NCBI GenBank assembly: GCA_964575975.1
Contig: CAZNTU010000311.1
Location: 1 to 5,861 of the forward strand
Direction of reading: 5' to 3'
Source of the DNA: G963674505 sp964575975
GTDB lineage: Bacteria; Desulfobacterota; Desulfobacteria; Desulfobacterales; SKZT01
Length of the DNA: 5,861 bases
Shown here: in pieces, positions 1 through 5,258 of the stretch
Position numbering within the stretch: the first letter of the stretch is position 1
Layout: each line of letters starts with the position of its first letter
Translations under genes and position numbers: made by a program
Notes under the pieces: model-generated
What the model was told of the DNA's origin: nothing
The model's input: only the letters and a program-made list of their open reading frames with translations
Databases searched by the model: none

Positions 1-44
1 AACCGAAAATTTCCTGAAAATTTCTTGACATTCATAACAGTCGC

Positions 45-93
45 TGTGCGGTTGGTCCGCAATTCCCCCCTTGAGGGGGGCTAGGGGGGTGTC
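45..93 (-). repeat. C6-TCAA-G6 palindromic repeat, copy A (inverted)
   Basis: On the minus strand this copy reads ACAC5, TAG, C6, TCAA, G6, AATT and then about 16 further bases. It is the only copy in this orientation. The core can fold into a hairpin of 6-7 bp. The 20 bases ending the unit (minus strand of 45-64) match 313-332 of copy D at 17 of 20 positions, so the repeat is longer than its C/G core. It faces copy B, making an inverted pair about 97 bases long with a 33-base centre. Confidence 0.8.
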
Positions 94-126
94 GGTGCGG
101 CATGTTCGATCCATTGTTCGCCGGAA

Positions 127-157
127 ACACCCCCCTGCCCCCCCTCAAGGGGGGAAT
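127..157 (+). repeat. C6-TCAA-G6 palindromic repeat, copy B
   Basis: This copy reads ACAC6, TG, C7, TCAA, G6, AAT and matches the reverse complement of copy A along almost its whole length. It differs mainly in the two bases between the C tracts and lacks the A/D-type right extension. With copy A it can form a long stem, the arrangement of a paired REP element (REPIN) or a tiny MITE. Confidence 0.8.
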
Positions 158-255
158 CCCGCGACCGAAGGTTCGGCGAAGAACCGACGGATTGCCCGAC
201 GCTCGGGAGGCCATGGACCATGATTTGTTACCGGTTCTTAAGTCAACGGCATTGG

Positions 256-276
256 CCCCCCCTCAAGGGGGGAATT
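256..276 (+). repeat. C6-TCAA-G6 palindromic repeat, copy C (short)
   Basis: Only the core is present: C7, TCAA, G6, AATT. The left arm with the second C tract, seen in copies A and B, is missing; the sequence upstream (AACGGCATTGG) is unrelated. It lies in the same orientation as copies B and D. Confidence 0.75.
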
Positions 277-287
277 GACTCGTCCCG

Positions 288-332
288 CACCCGCCCCCCC
301 CCTCAAGGGGGGAATTGCGACCCGACCGCACA
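288..332 (+). repeat. C6-TCAA-G6 palindromic repeat, copy D
   Basis: This copy has a degenerate left arm (CACCCG followed by a run of nine C), then TCAA, G6 and AATT. The right extension 313-332 matches copy A's extension at 17 of 20 bases. It starts only about 12 bases after copy C ends. The runs of nine C and six G make this spot prone to slippage and sequencing error. Confidence 0.75.
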
Positions 333-418
333 AGGTCGAAATATTTCAATTGGTTGCGGCTTATGTTTACGATGTCAAGTTACGATTTTACGTTTGGTAA
401 AATAGGGGATTGGCGAAA

Positions 419-635
419 ATGACGAAATTACTTGAAAAAGCATTTGAGGAAGCCTCGAAGCTTCCCGAAATCGATCAAAATGCCTTCTAAATGGGTCCTG
501 GATGAATTGCAATCGGAGAAGATTTGGGAAAAATCGTTCGCCAACTCGGAGGATATTTTGGAAAGCCTTGCTGGCGAGGCGCTTGAAGAAAAACGGCAAG
601 GTCGTACAAAACCGCTTGATTTGGATCGGCTATGA
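419..635 (+). pseudogene. Antitoxin of a RelE-type TA pair, frame broken
   Basis: Reading from ATG 419 gives 23 codons (starting MTKLLEKAFEEASKLPEI) and then a TAA at 488-490. The rest of the protein, KWVLDELQSEKIWEKSF and onward to LDLDRL, follows in another frame from 489 to the TGA at 633-635. Together they resemble, from memory, a family of roughly 72-residue antitoxin-like proteins that begin MTKLLEKAFEEASKLPE and end TKPLDLDKL, found next to small RelE-fold toxins. The 217-base span is 3n+1: restoring two bases near 488 would give 73 codons, that family length. The toxin start overlaps the stop (ATGA), as usual for such pairs. I infer a pseudogene; a sequencing error at this point is the main alternative. 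The initiation signal is weak (GGGGATTGGCG upstream). Confidence 0.72.
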
Positions 636-790
636 AATCGTCTGTTACAAAACGATTTCGAAAGTCCTTGGAAGAATTGACGGCCGAAGTCAGGACTCAA
701 GCGAAGGATGCCTACGAGCTTTTCTCCAACGATCCATATCACCCGAGTCTGCATTACAAAAGAATACGAGCTTCTCATAAAGAGACTTAG
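632..790 (+). pseudogene. RelE/HigB-type toxin, C-terminally truncated
   Basis: ATG 632 overlaps the antitoxin stop. The 52-residue product begins MKSSVTKRFRKSLEEL, contains NDPYHPSLHYKRI and ends ASHKET. The helical N-terminus and the DPYHPSL-hKR segment are typical of small RelE-superfamily toxins of about 85-90 residues. In that family the KR segment is followed by beta strands carrying the S-hRI--YR motif and the active-site surface. Those strands are absent, and no other frame downstream of 770 restores them. The remnant is therefore very unlikely to be an active mRNA interferase. With its antitoxin also broken, the module looks dead. Confidence 0.7.
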
Positions 791-831
791 AAGCAAGTAA
801 CACATCGCCAAAAACGACAGGCGGGACTGAT

Positions 832-1620
832 TTAAATCACCCCGGACCCCAAGGCAACGGCGATGCCCAGCAACAGAACCCCCGTGATAGTCTGGACCGT
901 TTTCATCGTGATCTTGTTCAGAAAACGCTTGCCGATCACGACCCCCGAGAACGCGGCGACGATTCCGGTGACAATCAGGGGCCAATGCTCCCGACCTAAA
1001 GGACTGCTTGTCTTTGCCAGGAAAAACATGCCCGCGTAGGTCAGGATTCGCGCCAGGTCCACCATGAAGCCGATGACGGCGTTCGTGCCTACGAAGGCTT
1101 CCGCCGAAACCCCGACTTTGGTCAGAAACGCCGCCCGCAGGGCGCCCTGATGTCCCGAGAATCCCCCGAAAAATCCGGAAAGGATGCCGCCCATAAAGAG
1201 GTGTTTCCGTTCGAATTTAAGGTTCCGCAGACTGGGAAGAAGCTCGAAAAGCGCGAAAACGAACATCAACGCTCCCATTGCGAGTTTTATCGGGGTGACC
1301 ACCGCCTCGTGCAGTCCGAGCGAGTACCTGGCGATCTCTCCGAAACGGGACACGTAGCCCAGCGCCGCGGCGCCGACGAAAGCGGCGGCGATCGCCGGAA
1401 CTCCGAAGCGGAGTACCAGCGTTCTGTCCGCATGCATTCCGACCGCCCCTATTTTAAAAATGTTGTTCGCGCCATGGACGATCGCCGTGGCCGCGACGGC
1501 AAACTCGACCGGGAAGAAAAGCGCGAACACCGGCATGAGAAGAGTTCCCAGGCCGAAGCCCGAAAAAAGCGTCAGCCCCGAAACGAAAAGGGCGGCGAAG
1601 GCGACAACGACGAATTCCAT
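832..1620 (-). CDS. TauE/SafE-family membrane permease
   Basis: This 262-residue protein is almost entirely hydrophobic and has the normal length for the family, with about eight predicted membrane segments (roughly 2-20, 25-48, 73-92, 110-129, 141-160, 174-200, 213-230, 242-262). Two internally related halves carry the family's glycine-rich hairpins: SGFGLG near residues 20-25 and GGILSGFFGGFSGHQGALR at 144-162, the latter typical of one TauE/SafE subfamily. Members export or import sulfur-containing anions such as sulfite, sulfonates or thiosulfate; the substrate here cannot be read from sequence. The start is set by AGGAG (minus strand of 1627-1631) six bases before ATG. The PadR-type gene immediately upstream overlaps it by 49 bases in another frame, so the two are probably one transcript. 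The C-terminus converges on the toxin remnant, 41 bases away. Confidence 0.9.
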   Translation of the reverse strand: MEFVVVAFAALFVSGLTLFSGFGLGTLLMPVFALFFPVEFAVAATAIVHGANNIFKIGAVGMHADRTLVLRFGVPAIAAAFVGAAALGYVSRFGEIARYSLGLHEAVVTPIKLAMGALMFVFALFELLPSLRNLKFERKHLFMGGILSGFFGGFSGHQGALRAAFLTKVGVSAEAFVGTNAVIGFMVDLARILTYAGMFFLAKTSSPLGREHWPLIVTGIVAAFSGVVIGKRFLNKITMKTVQTITGVLLLGIAVALGSGVI

Positions 1621-1880
1621 TGCATGCTCCTATTGGAATACTCTTTTCTGGCGCGCGGACCTCCGGCGGGGTCCGTTTCGCATTCGAGCCAACCGCGCTC
1701 TTCCAGTCTCGCAAGCAACGGGTAAACGGTCCCGGGACTGACCTCGTAGCCGTGGTCGCGCAACTCTTGAATCATCCACTGACCAACGACCGGGCCTTTC
1801 GCCGCGTGGCGAAGAATATGGATTTTCCAGAACCCGAGCAGGATTTCCCTCTGAAGCGCCTTTGTATCGATGTTTTCCAT
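1572..1880 (-). CDS. PadR-family regulator with abnormal C-terminus
   Basis: Residues 8-80 form a PadR winged helix-turn-helix: helix 1 (LQREILLGFWKIHIL), the GQWMIQEL helix, recognition helix SPGTVYPLLARLEERGW (48-64) and a wing ending GGPRARKEY (73-81). PadR proteins normally go on with a strand (ITxxG) and a C-terminal helix that forms the dimer. Here the last 21 residues (SNRSMQWNSSLSPSPPFSF) do not look like that; from residue 87 on they are the downstream permease gene read in another frame. I infer that a deletion or frameshift near 1640 removed the dimer helix, so repression may be lost or altered. The start ATG has AAGGGA four bases upstream. The gene lies 60 bases after the TunR-like gene; no clear promoter of its own is visible (a TTGACG at 1925-1930, minus strand, lacks a good -10). 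The expected target is the adjoining TauE/SafE permease. Confidence 0.78.
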   Translation of the reverse strand: MENIDTKALQREILLGFWKIHILRHAAKGPVVGQWMIQELRDHGYEVSPGTVYPLLARLEERGWLECETDPAGGPRARKEYSNRSMQWNSSLSPSPPFSFRG

Positions 1881-1940
1881 TTCGTCCCTTCTATTACGGT
1901 TGTCGCAATCGGCTTCCGTTATGTCGTCAAGCCCGATCGT

Positions 1941-3047
1941 TCATTCGGTCGACAGCACCACAGAATAGGCGCCGAACGTTGTCCAAACCTCGTCTCCCTC
2001 CACCAAGCCGAGTCGCCGGGAACTTTCGCTCGTCACGATGGAACAGACCTCGGTTCCATCCGAAAGCCGCACTATGTATTCCGTGTTGATTTCTCCCCGG
2101 GCGATTTTTTCGACGACTCCTTCGAACGTGTTTTCGGCGCTGCATGCGTTGCGGTCTGGGTTTGTTTGCAGCATCACCCAAGGGGCTTTGACCTCCGCGG
2201 CGATCAGGCTTCCGACTTGCAGACCGAGCCGTTGCGCGCTGTCGTTGGTGACGACCGTGGTCAAGCCGTATCCGCCTATGGTCGTCACTTCGACGAGACT
2301 TTGGATGTCTCCTTTCCGAATATCCCGGATTTTTCCGAAGAAAGAATTGCGGGCGCTGGTCTTGCGGGCGGACTCTTTTTCCATGAAAAGCCGGGTGACC
2401 CGCTGGATCTCGTCGTCGGAAAAGGAAACGTAGGAAGAGGTCAAGTTGGGCGTCGAATGCCCCAATAGCATCTGGACTGCGGGAAGAGGCATGTTGTTTT
2501 GCATCAGTTCGACCGCGCGCGATTTGCGAAGGTTTTCCGGCGCGCCGAGCTGTTTGGCTATTCCACAGTCCTCCGCGCGTTCGTAGAATTTACGCCTGAC
2601 AAAGCCGGGGTCCATGTCGAGCAAGTTCCCCGCATCGGTTTCGACGCGAAAATCGGCGAGGATCGCTTGAATCTCGCGACAGAGGGTTTCGGAAATGTTC
2701 ACTGTGCGTCGAGATCGGATCGATTTTGCCTGAACGCGCCCGAAGCGCACGGACTGGTTTTCGAAATCGATGTCCCGGAACGGATCGAGGCCCAGCACTT
2801 CGCTCAATTTCGCCCCCGTATATCGAATCAGCAAAAAGATAAGCAAAATGCGCCGGCGCGACAATCGTACGTCGGAACGGGAGGCCGCCTCGGTCCACTC
2901 GCGGAAGGATTGTTCCAATTGGTGAAGCTGAACAGGGTTCAGGCATTGGTCCTGATCGGGCGCGGTAAAAATTCTTCCGTGATAGCCTCGCTCCTGCCGA
3001 ACAGTTCGGTCGTTCCCGTTTTTGCTGTCGTCCTTTTTTGTTTTCAT
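1941..3047 (-). CDS. TunR-like regulator: recombinase fold plus two TOBE domains
   Basis: From ATG 3047 the protein has 368 residues. Residues about 35-225 have a tyrosine-recombinase fold: box I RYTGAKLSEVLGL (75-87), ENLRKSR (171-177), LLGHSTPNLTSSYVSF (194-209). Two TOBE/Mop-type domains follow (about 235-296 and 306-368), each with a TSESSRRLGL- or TNDSAQRLGL-like motif that in this family helps bind molybdate or tungstate. The catalytic set is degenerate: the box I Arg is Lys80 and the HxxR motif is E171-N-L-R174, though His197 and Tyr206 remain. It is thus probably a DNA-binding regulator, not an integrase. This architecture was described for TunR, the tungstate-responsive regulator of Desulfovibrio. 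A GTG at 3155 would add 36 residues, but it lies inside the promoter/operator region, so I prefer 3047 (AGGGAGAGG 11 bases upstream). The divergent neighbour is a molybdate-type permease. Confidence 0.85.
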   Translation of the reverse strand: MKTKKDDSKNGNDRTVRQERGYHGRIFTAPDQDQCLNPVQLHQLEQSFREWTEAASRSDVRLSRRRILLIFLLIRYTGAKLSEVLGLDPFRDIDFENQSVRFGRVQAKSIRSRRTVNISETLCREIQAILADFRVETDAGNLLDMDPGFVRRKFYERAEDCGIAKQLGAPENLRKSRAVELMQNNMPLPAVQMLLGHSTPNLTSSYVSFSDDEIQRVTRLFMEKESARKTSARNSFFGKIRDIRKGDIQSLVEVTTIGGYGLTTVVTNDSAQRLGLQVGSLIAAEVKAPWVMLQTNPDRNACSAENTFEGVVEKIARGEINTEYIVRLSDGTEVCSIVTSESSRRLGLVEGDEVWTTFGAYSVVLSTE

Positions 3048-3123
3048 CGAATCCCAATCCTCTCCCTGCGTTGAAGTGGCCGTTTCCGCCAAAAGGCTGA
3101 AAGCCATGGCGTCCAATATTCTC

Positions 3124-3152
3124 TTGACAATTTTTCGAATCGATTGTATTGT
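3124..3152 (+). promoter_or_regulatory. Predicted sigma-70 promoter of the MOT1 permease gene
   Basis: TTGACA (3124-3129, a perfect -35) is followed after 17 bases by TATTGT (3147-3152). The start would be near 3159, giving a leader of about 115 bases before ATG 3274. The -10 overlaps the left arm of the inverted repeat. This promoter faces the opposite-strand promoter of the regulator, so the two would compete and could be silenced by one bound protein. Confidence 0.5.
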
Positions 3153-3177
3153 CACGTTTAATATAACATTCGTGACA
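3150..3177. promoter_or_regulatory. Inverted repeat TGTCACG-N14-CGTGACA, putative operator
   Basis: The two 7-bp arms (3150-3156 and 3171-3177) are exact inverted copies around an AT-rich 14-bp centre. Arm centres are 21 bp apart, two helical turns, as expected for a dimer binding one DNA face. It overlaps the -10 elements of both divergent promoters. I infer that it is the binding site of the adjacent TunR-like regulator, giving autoregulation and control of the permease. I cannot confirm that it matches the published TunR motif. Confidence 0.55.
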
Positions 3178-3186
3178 TATAGTCAA
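3158..3186 (-). promoter_or_regulatory. Predicted sigma-70 promoter of the TunR-like gene
   Basis: On the minus strand, TTGACT (3181-3186) is followed after 17 bases by TATTAA (3158-3163). An alternative -10, TATATT (3160-3165), has 15-base spacing. Transcription would start near 3151 and leave a leader of about 105 bases before ATG 3047. The inverted repeat at 3150-3177 covers the -10 and spacer, so a bound protein would block this promoter. Confidence 0.5.
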
Positions 3187-3273
3187 CGAAAAAACGCAAT
3201 ACCTTTCCGGGGTCGCGCCAGCGGCCTTTAATAACGACGACAAACAATACGCGAACATAAAAGGAGGTTCTTC

Positions 3274-4602
3274 ATGAAGAACGGCGGCCACATGGAAACG
3301 GACATCGGCGCAAACGCCGATGCGTCGTTCGAAACGGAAAAAGCAAGCGCTCCCGGAACGGATTCCGCCTCCGGCATATCCCGGAGACTGGAGAATTTGC
3401 GAGGACTCGGGAAAAAGCAGGCGTTCCGGGACGGCTTCCGCTTCGACCGCGTCGAGCTGGCGGGTTCGCTTGGCGATCTGGGCACCTTGCTGCCCATCGT
3501 GGTCGGAATGATCCTGATCAACAAACTCAGCCCGACGACGGTATTCTTGTTTTTCGGTCTGTTCTATATCCTGTCGGGATTGTATTTCCGCCTGCCCATC
3601 CCGGTTCAACCGCTGAAGGCGGTCGGCGCCATCGCCATCGCCTTTCCCGATCAAATCACCGAACCGGTCATCGGCGCCTCGGGTGTCATCTTTGGCGCGC
3701 TGCTGCTGATCTTTCACTTGACCGGCATTATCGACAGGCTTTCCAAGCTGTTTACGCAGCCGGTGGTGCGCGGCATCCAACTGGCGCTCGGCCTCGTTTT
3801 TCTGATAAAGGGAGTCGAGCTGATCGTCGGCAAGAGCCTGTTTTTGTCCGGCGTGGTCGGCAGGTACCCGGACACGAACATCAACCTGATTTTGGGGGTG
3901 GTCGTTTTCGCGCTGGTGTTGCTGCTGTTGGACAACAGAAAAATTCCCGCCGCCATCGCCGCGGTAGGCGTCGGGATCGTGACGGGCTTTGCCCTGGGCG
4001 GCTTGGGCGACCAGCGTCTCGCGCTCGGTCCGACCGAAGTGAGCCTGATGTCGTTCTCGCTCGACGACCTTTGGATCGCCTTCATCATGCTGATCCTGCC
4101 CCAGATTCCGCTCACCATCGGAAACGCCTGCGTGGGCACGGCCGACACCTGTACGACCCTGTTTCCCGGCGATCCGCAGCTGTCGAAGACCACCGCGAGC
4201 AAGTTCGCGCTCACCATGGGAATCGCCAACCTGCCCGCCGGCTTGTTCGGGGGCGTTCCGATGTGCCACGGGACGGGGGGATTGGCCGCCCATTACCGTT
4301 TCGGGGCGAGGACCGGCGCGGCTCCGCTGTTAATCGGCGTTATGTTCGTGGTGCTGGCGCTCGTTTTCGGCGAGGCCGGGCTGACCTTCCTGACCCTGCT
4401 TCCCAATTCCGTCCTGGGCGTTCTCCTCATTTTCGCCGGTCTCGAGCTTTGCCCGCTCGTCAGAAGCCTCAAAACCAACGAGGAATACTTTGTAGCGCTC
4501 CTGATCAGCGGTATCGCGCTTGCCGTGCCGAACATGGCCTGGGCGTTCGGAATCGGCATCGTGGTTGATCTTTTTATCCGAAAGGCCAAGATCAGGATAT
4601 GA
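3274..4602 (+). CDS. MOT1-family molybdate/tungstate (sulfate-like) permease
   Basis: This 442-residue multi-pass inner-membrane protein carries the MOT1 signatures: ELAGSLGDLGTLLPIVVGM (61-79), the first-helix anion motif; LPIPVQPLKAVGAIAIA (107-123); and, in the second half, PLTIGNACVGTADTC (279-293) and GGVPMCHGTGGLAAHYRFGAR (326-346). About ten membrane segments are predicted. MOT1 proteins are secondary transporters related to SulP and take up molybdate; tungstate or sulfate are alternatives. The N-terminal 55 or so residues before the first motif are hydrophilic and rich in Ala, Ser, Glu and Arg, with no known role. The start is well supported by AAGGAGG (3261-3267) six bases before ATG. 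The divergent TunR-like gene and shared operator suggest molybdate/tungstate control. The next gene has its own promoter; no strong terminator is seen between them. Confidence 0.88.
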   Translation: MKNGGHMETDIGANADASFETEKASAPGTDSASGISRRLENLRGLGKKQAFRDGFRFDRVELAGSLGDLGTLLPIVVGMILINKLSPTTVFLFFGLFYILSGLYFRLPIPVQPLKAVGAIAIAFPDQITEPVIGASGVIFGALLLIFHLTGIIDRLSKLFTQPVVRGIQLALGLVFLIKGVELIVGKSLFLSGVVGRYPDTNINLILGVVVFALVLLLLDNRKIPAAIAAVGVGIVTGFALGGLGDQRLALGPTEVSLMSFSLDDLWIAFIMLILPQIPLTIGNACVGTADTCTTLFPGDPQLSKTTASKFALTMGIANLPAGLFGGVPMCHGTGGLAAHYRFGARTGAAPLLIGVMFVVLALVFGEAGLTFLTLLPNSVLGVLLIFAGLELCPLVRSLKTNEEYFVALLISGIALAVPNMAWAFGIGIVVDLFIRKAKIRI

Positions 4603-4687
4603 ACATTGCATGCCGCTTGCTCGATCCCCCCTTTGCTGAGGGAGAAGCCCCCCATGGCCCGGCTCGTTATCGGGAACATTTTTTCGC

Positions 4688-4716
4688 TTGACAATCCAAT
4701 TCGCTTTTGGTTTATT
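4688..4716 (+). promoter_or_regulatory. Predicted sigma-70 promoter of the ArsR operon
   Basis: TTGACA (4688-4693) is followed after 17 bases by TTTATT (4711-4716), or after 18 by TTATTC. The start would fall near 4723, inside the 22-bp palindrome, leaving a short leader of about 25 bases before ATG 4748. A protein on the palindrome would block initiation. Confidence 0.55.
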
Positions 4717-4738
4717 CAATTAAAAATATTTTTAATTG
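4717..4738. promoter_or_regulatory. Perfect 22-bp palindrome, putative ArsR-family operator
   Basis: Each half is CAATTAAAAAT and its exact reverse complement follows with no spacer. All 11 pairs match. ArsR-family repressors commonly bind AT-rich palindromes of this size at their own promoters, and this one sits directly after the -10 and nine bases before the regulator's ATG. I infer that the ArsR-type protein encoded downstream binds here and represses its own operon. Confidence 0.75.
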
Positions 4739-4747
4739 GATCGTCTT

Positions 4748-5233
4748 ATGCCGTTGGTAAACATGCTCAAGGCCTTGGCCGACGAAAAACGGTTGGAAAT
4801 AGTGAGAATCCTGAAAAGCAGCGACCTGTGCGTCGGCGCGTTGGCCAATCGACTCGGCGTTTCCAAGCCCGTCGCGTCCCAGCATTTGAAGATTTTGCGC
4901 GAATCGGGGTTGGTGAAGGGAGAAAAGCGCGGTTACTGGACCCACTACTGGGTAGACAGCCAGGCGTTGGTCCGAATCGCGTCGGAACTGGAAAATCTGG
5001 CGAAAAGGGACGAAATCGGCAAAACGGTTTGCGCGAGAATCATCGGTCCCGATTCGCCGCAACCGAAATCAAAGGAGGTCGATATGTGCAATTGTTGTTG
5101 TCAGAAACCGGAAAAGTTGAAGGACAAACCCGAAAAATGCACCCTTGAACAAATCAGGGACTGCCACGGGGACGTGGAAGTGCATCCTTGCGCGTGCGAG
5201 AAACCCGATTCCGACAACGCGAGCAAAGAATAA
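4748..5233 (+). CDS. ArsR-family regulator with Cys-rich C-terminal extension
   Basis: From ATG 4748 the protein has 161 residues. Residues 4-75 are an ArsR-type winged helix: MLKALADEKRLEIVRIL, then SSDLCVGALANRLGVS, recognition helix KPVASQHLKILRESGLV and wing KGEKRGYWTHYWV. The classical ArsR metal motif ELCVCDL appears as DLCVGAL: Cys28 is kept, the second Cys is Gly30. Another Cys is at 95 in the last helix. Residues 113-161 are a separate Cys-rich module with its own start signal (see that entry), so this frame may be a fusion of two formerly separate genes. An in-frame TTG at 4736 would add four residues but lies inside the palindrome; ATG is preferred, with only a weak GGA upstream. 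A TauE/SafE gene follows after 25 bases, so this is an operon. Likely role: self-repressing sensor of a thiol-reactive or metal(loid) signal. Confidence 0.87.
   Translation: MPLVNMLKALADEKRLEIVRILKSSDLCVGALANRLGVSKPVASQHLKILRESGLVKGEKRGYWTHYWVDSQALVRIASELENLAKRDEIGKTVCARIIGPDSPQPKSKEVDMCNCCCQKPEKLKDKPEKCTLEQIRDCHGDVEVHPCACEKPDSDNASKE
5071..5079 (+). promoter_or_regulatory. Internal Shine-Dalgarno AAAGGAGGT inside the ArsR frame
   Basis: This near-perfect Shine-Dalgarno lies four bases before ATG 5084. It encodes part of the linker SKEVD of the long protein. It is stronger than the signal in front of the ArsR start itself, so independent translation of the Cys-rich segment is likely. Confidence 0.7.
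5084..5233 (+). CDS. Cys-rich 49-residue miniprotein (internal in-frame start)
   Basis: Starting at ATG 5084 with AAAGGAGGT just upstream, this frame gives 49 residues beginning MCNCCCQKPEKLKDKPEKC and continuing with EQIRDCHGD and HPCACEK. It has eight cysteines (2, 4, 5, 6, 19, 27, 36, 38) and two histidines (28, 34), and no membrane segment or signal peptide. I recall short proteins of this kind (MCxCCCxxPEKLKxxPExC...CHG...HPC) next to ArsR and transporter genes in anaerobes, but cannot verify this here. The residues suggest binding of a soft metal or metalloid, for instance as a chaperone feeding the TauE-like permease downstream; this is inference. It is in frame with ArsR without an intervening stop, so both a fusion and a free form may be made. 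Confidence 0.6.
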   Translation: MCNCCCQKPEKLKDKPEKCTLEQIRDCHGDVEVHPCACEKPDSDNASKE

Positions 5234-5258
5234 TGGATAAGAGGGGGGAGCGAAATCC

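Larger units (their letters stand above)
1..418. other. Gene-free, repeat-rich stretch
   Basis: I see no credible gene here. The open frames on either strand run through the C/G-tract repeats and give low-complexity Pro/Gly/Arg-rich translations. Besides the four repeat copies listed separately, there are two small hairpins: GGTTC/GAACC at 170-185 and CCCGA/TCGGG at 195-207. Neither is followed by a T-run, so I do not call them terminators. The sequence becomes clearly more AT-rich after about 333, where the toxin-antitoxin remnant begins. A possible -10 (TAAAAT, 398-403) lies just upstream of that remnant, but its -35 is poor. Confidence 0.6.

Noticed and set aside
25..53. Promoter at TTGACA (25-30)
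   Set aside because: There is no acceptable -10 at 16-18 bases downstream and no gene follows.
45..332. CRISPR array
   Set aside because: The repeats are few, vary in orientation and length, and are separated by unequal gaps; no cas genes are present.
1620..2468. A 282-codon open frame on the plus strand
   Set aside because: It is antisense to the PadR and TunR-like genes, which have clear domains, and its own translation shows none.
1941..3047. Phage integrase or integrative element
   Set aside because: The recombinase box I Arg and HxxR residues are replaced, TOBE domains are fused, and no attachment-site repeats or phage genes are visible nearby.
3048..3155. GTG start at 3155 for the TunR-like gene (404 residues)
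   Set aside because: The GTG lies inside the left arm of the inverted repeat and next to the predicted transcription start, with no Shine-Dalgarno. The extra 36 residues show no domain. ATG 3047 has AGGGAGAGG upstream, though at a long spacing.
3160..3273. Molybdenum-cofactor or other riboswitch in the permease leader
   Set aside because: The predicted leader of about 115 bases shows no conserved multi-stem pattern that I recognise; a covariance-model search would be needed to say more.
2590..4293. A 567-codon open frame on the minus strand
   Set aside because: It runs antisense through the MOT1 gene, across the divergent promoters and into the regulator gene in another frame. Its product is Gln/Arg/Asp-rich with no recognisable domain. 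It is a by-product of codon bias in the real genes.
4655..4685. Rho-independent terminator after the MOT1 gene (CCCG/CGGG then a T-run)
   Set aside because: The stem has only four pairs with a nine-base loop and a gap before the T-run, too weak to call.
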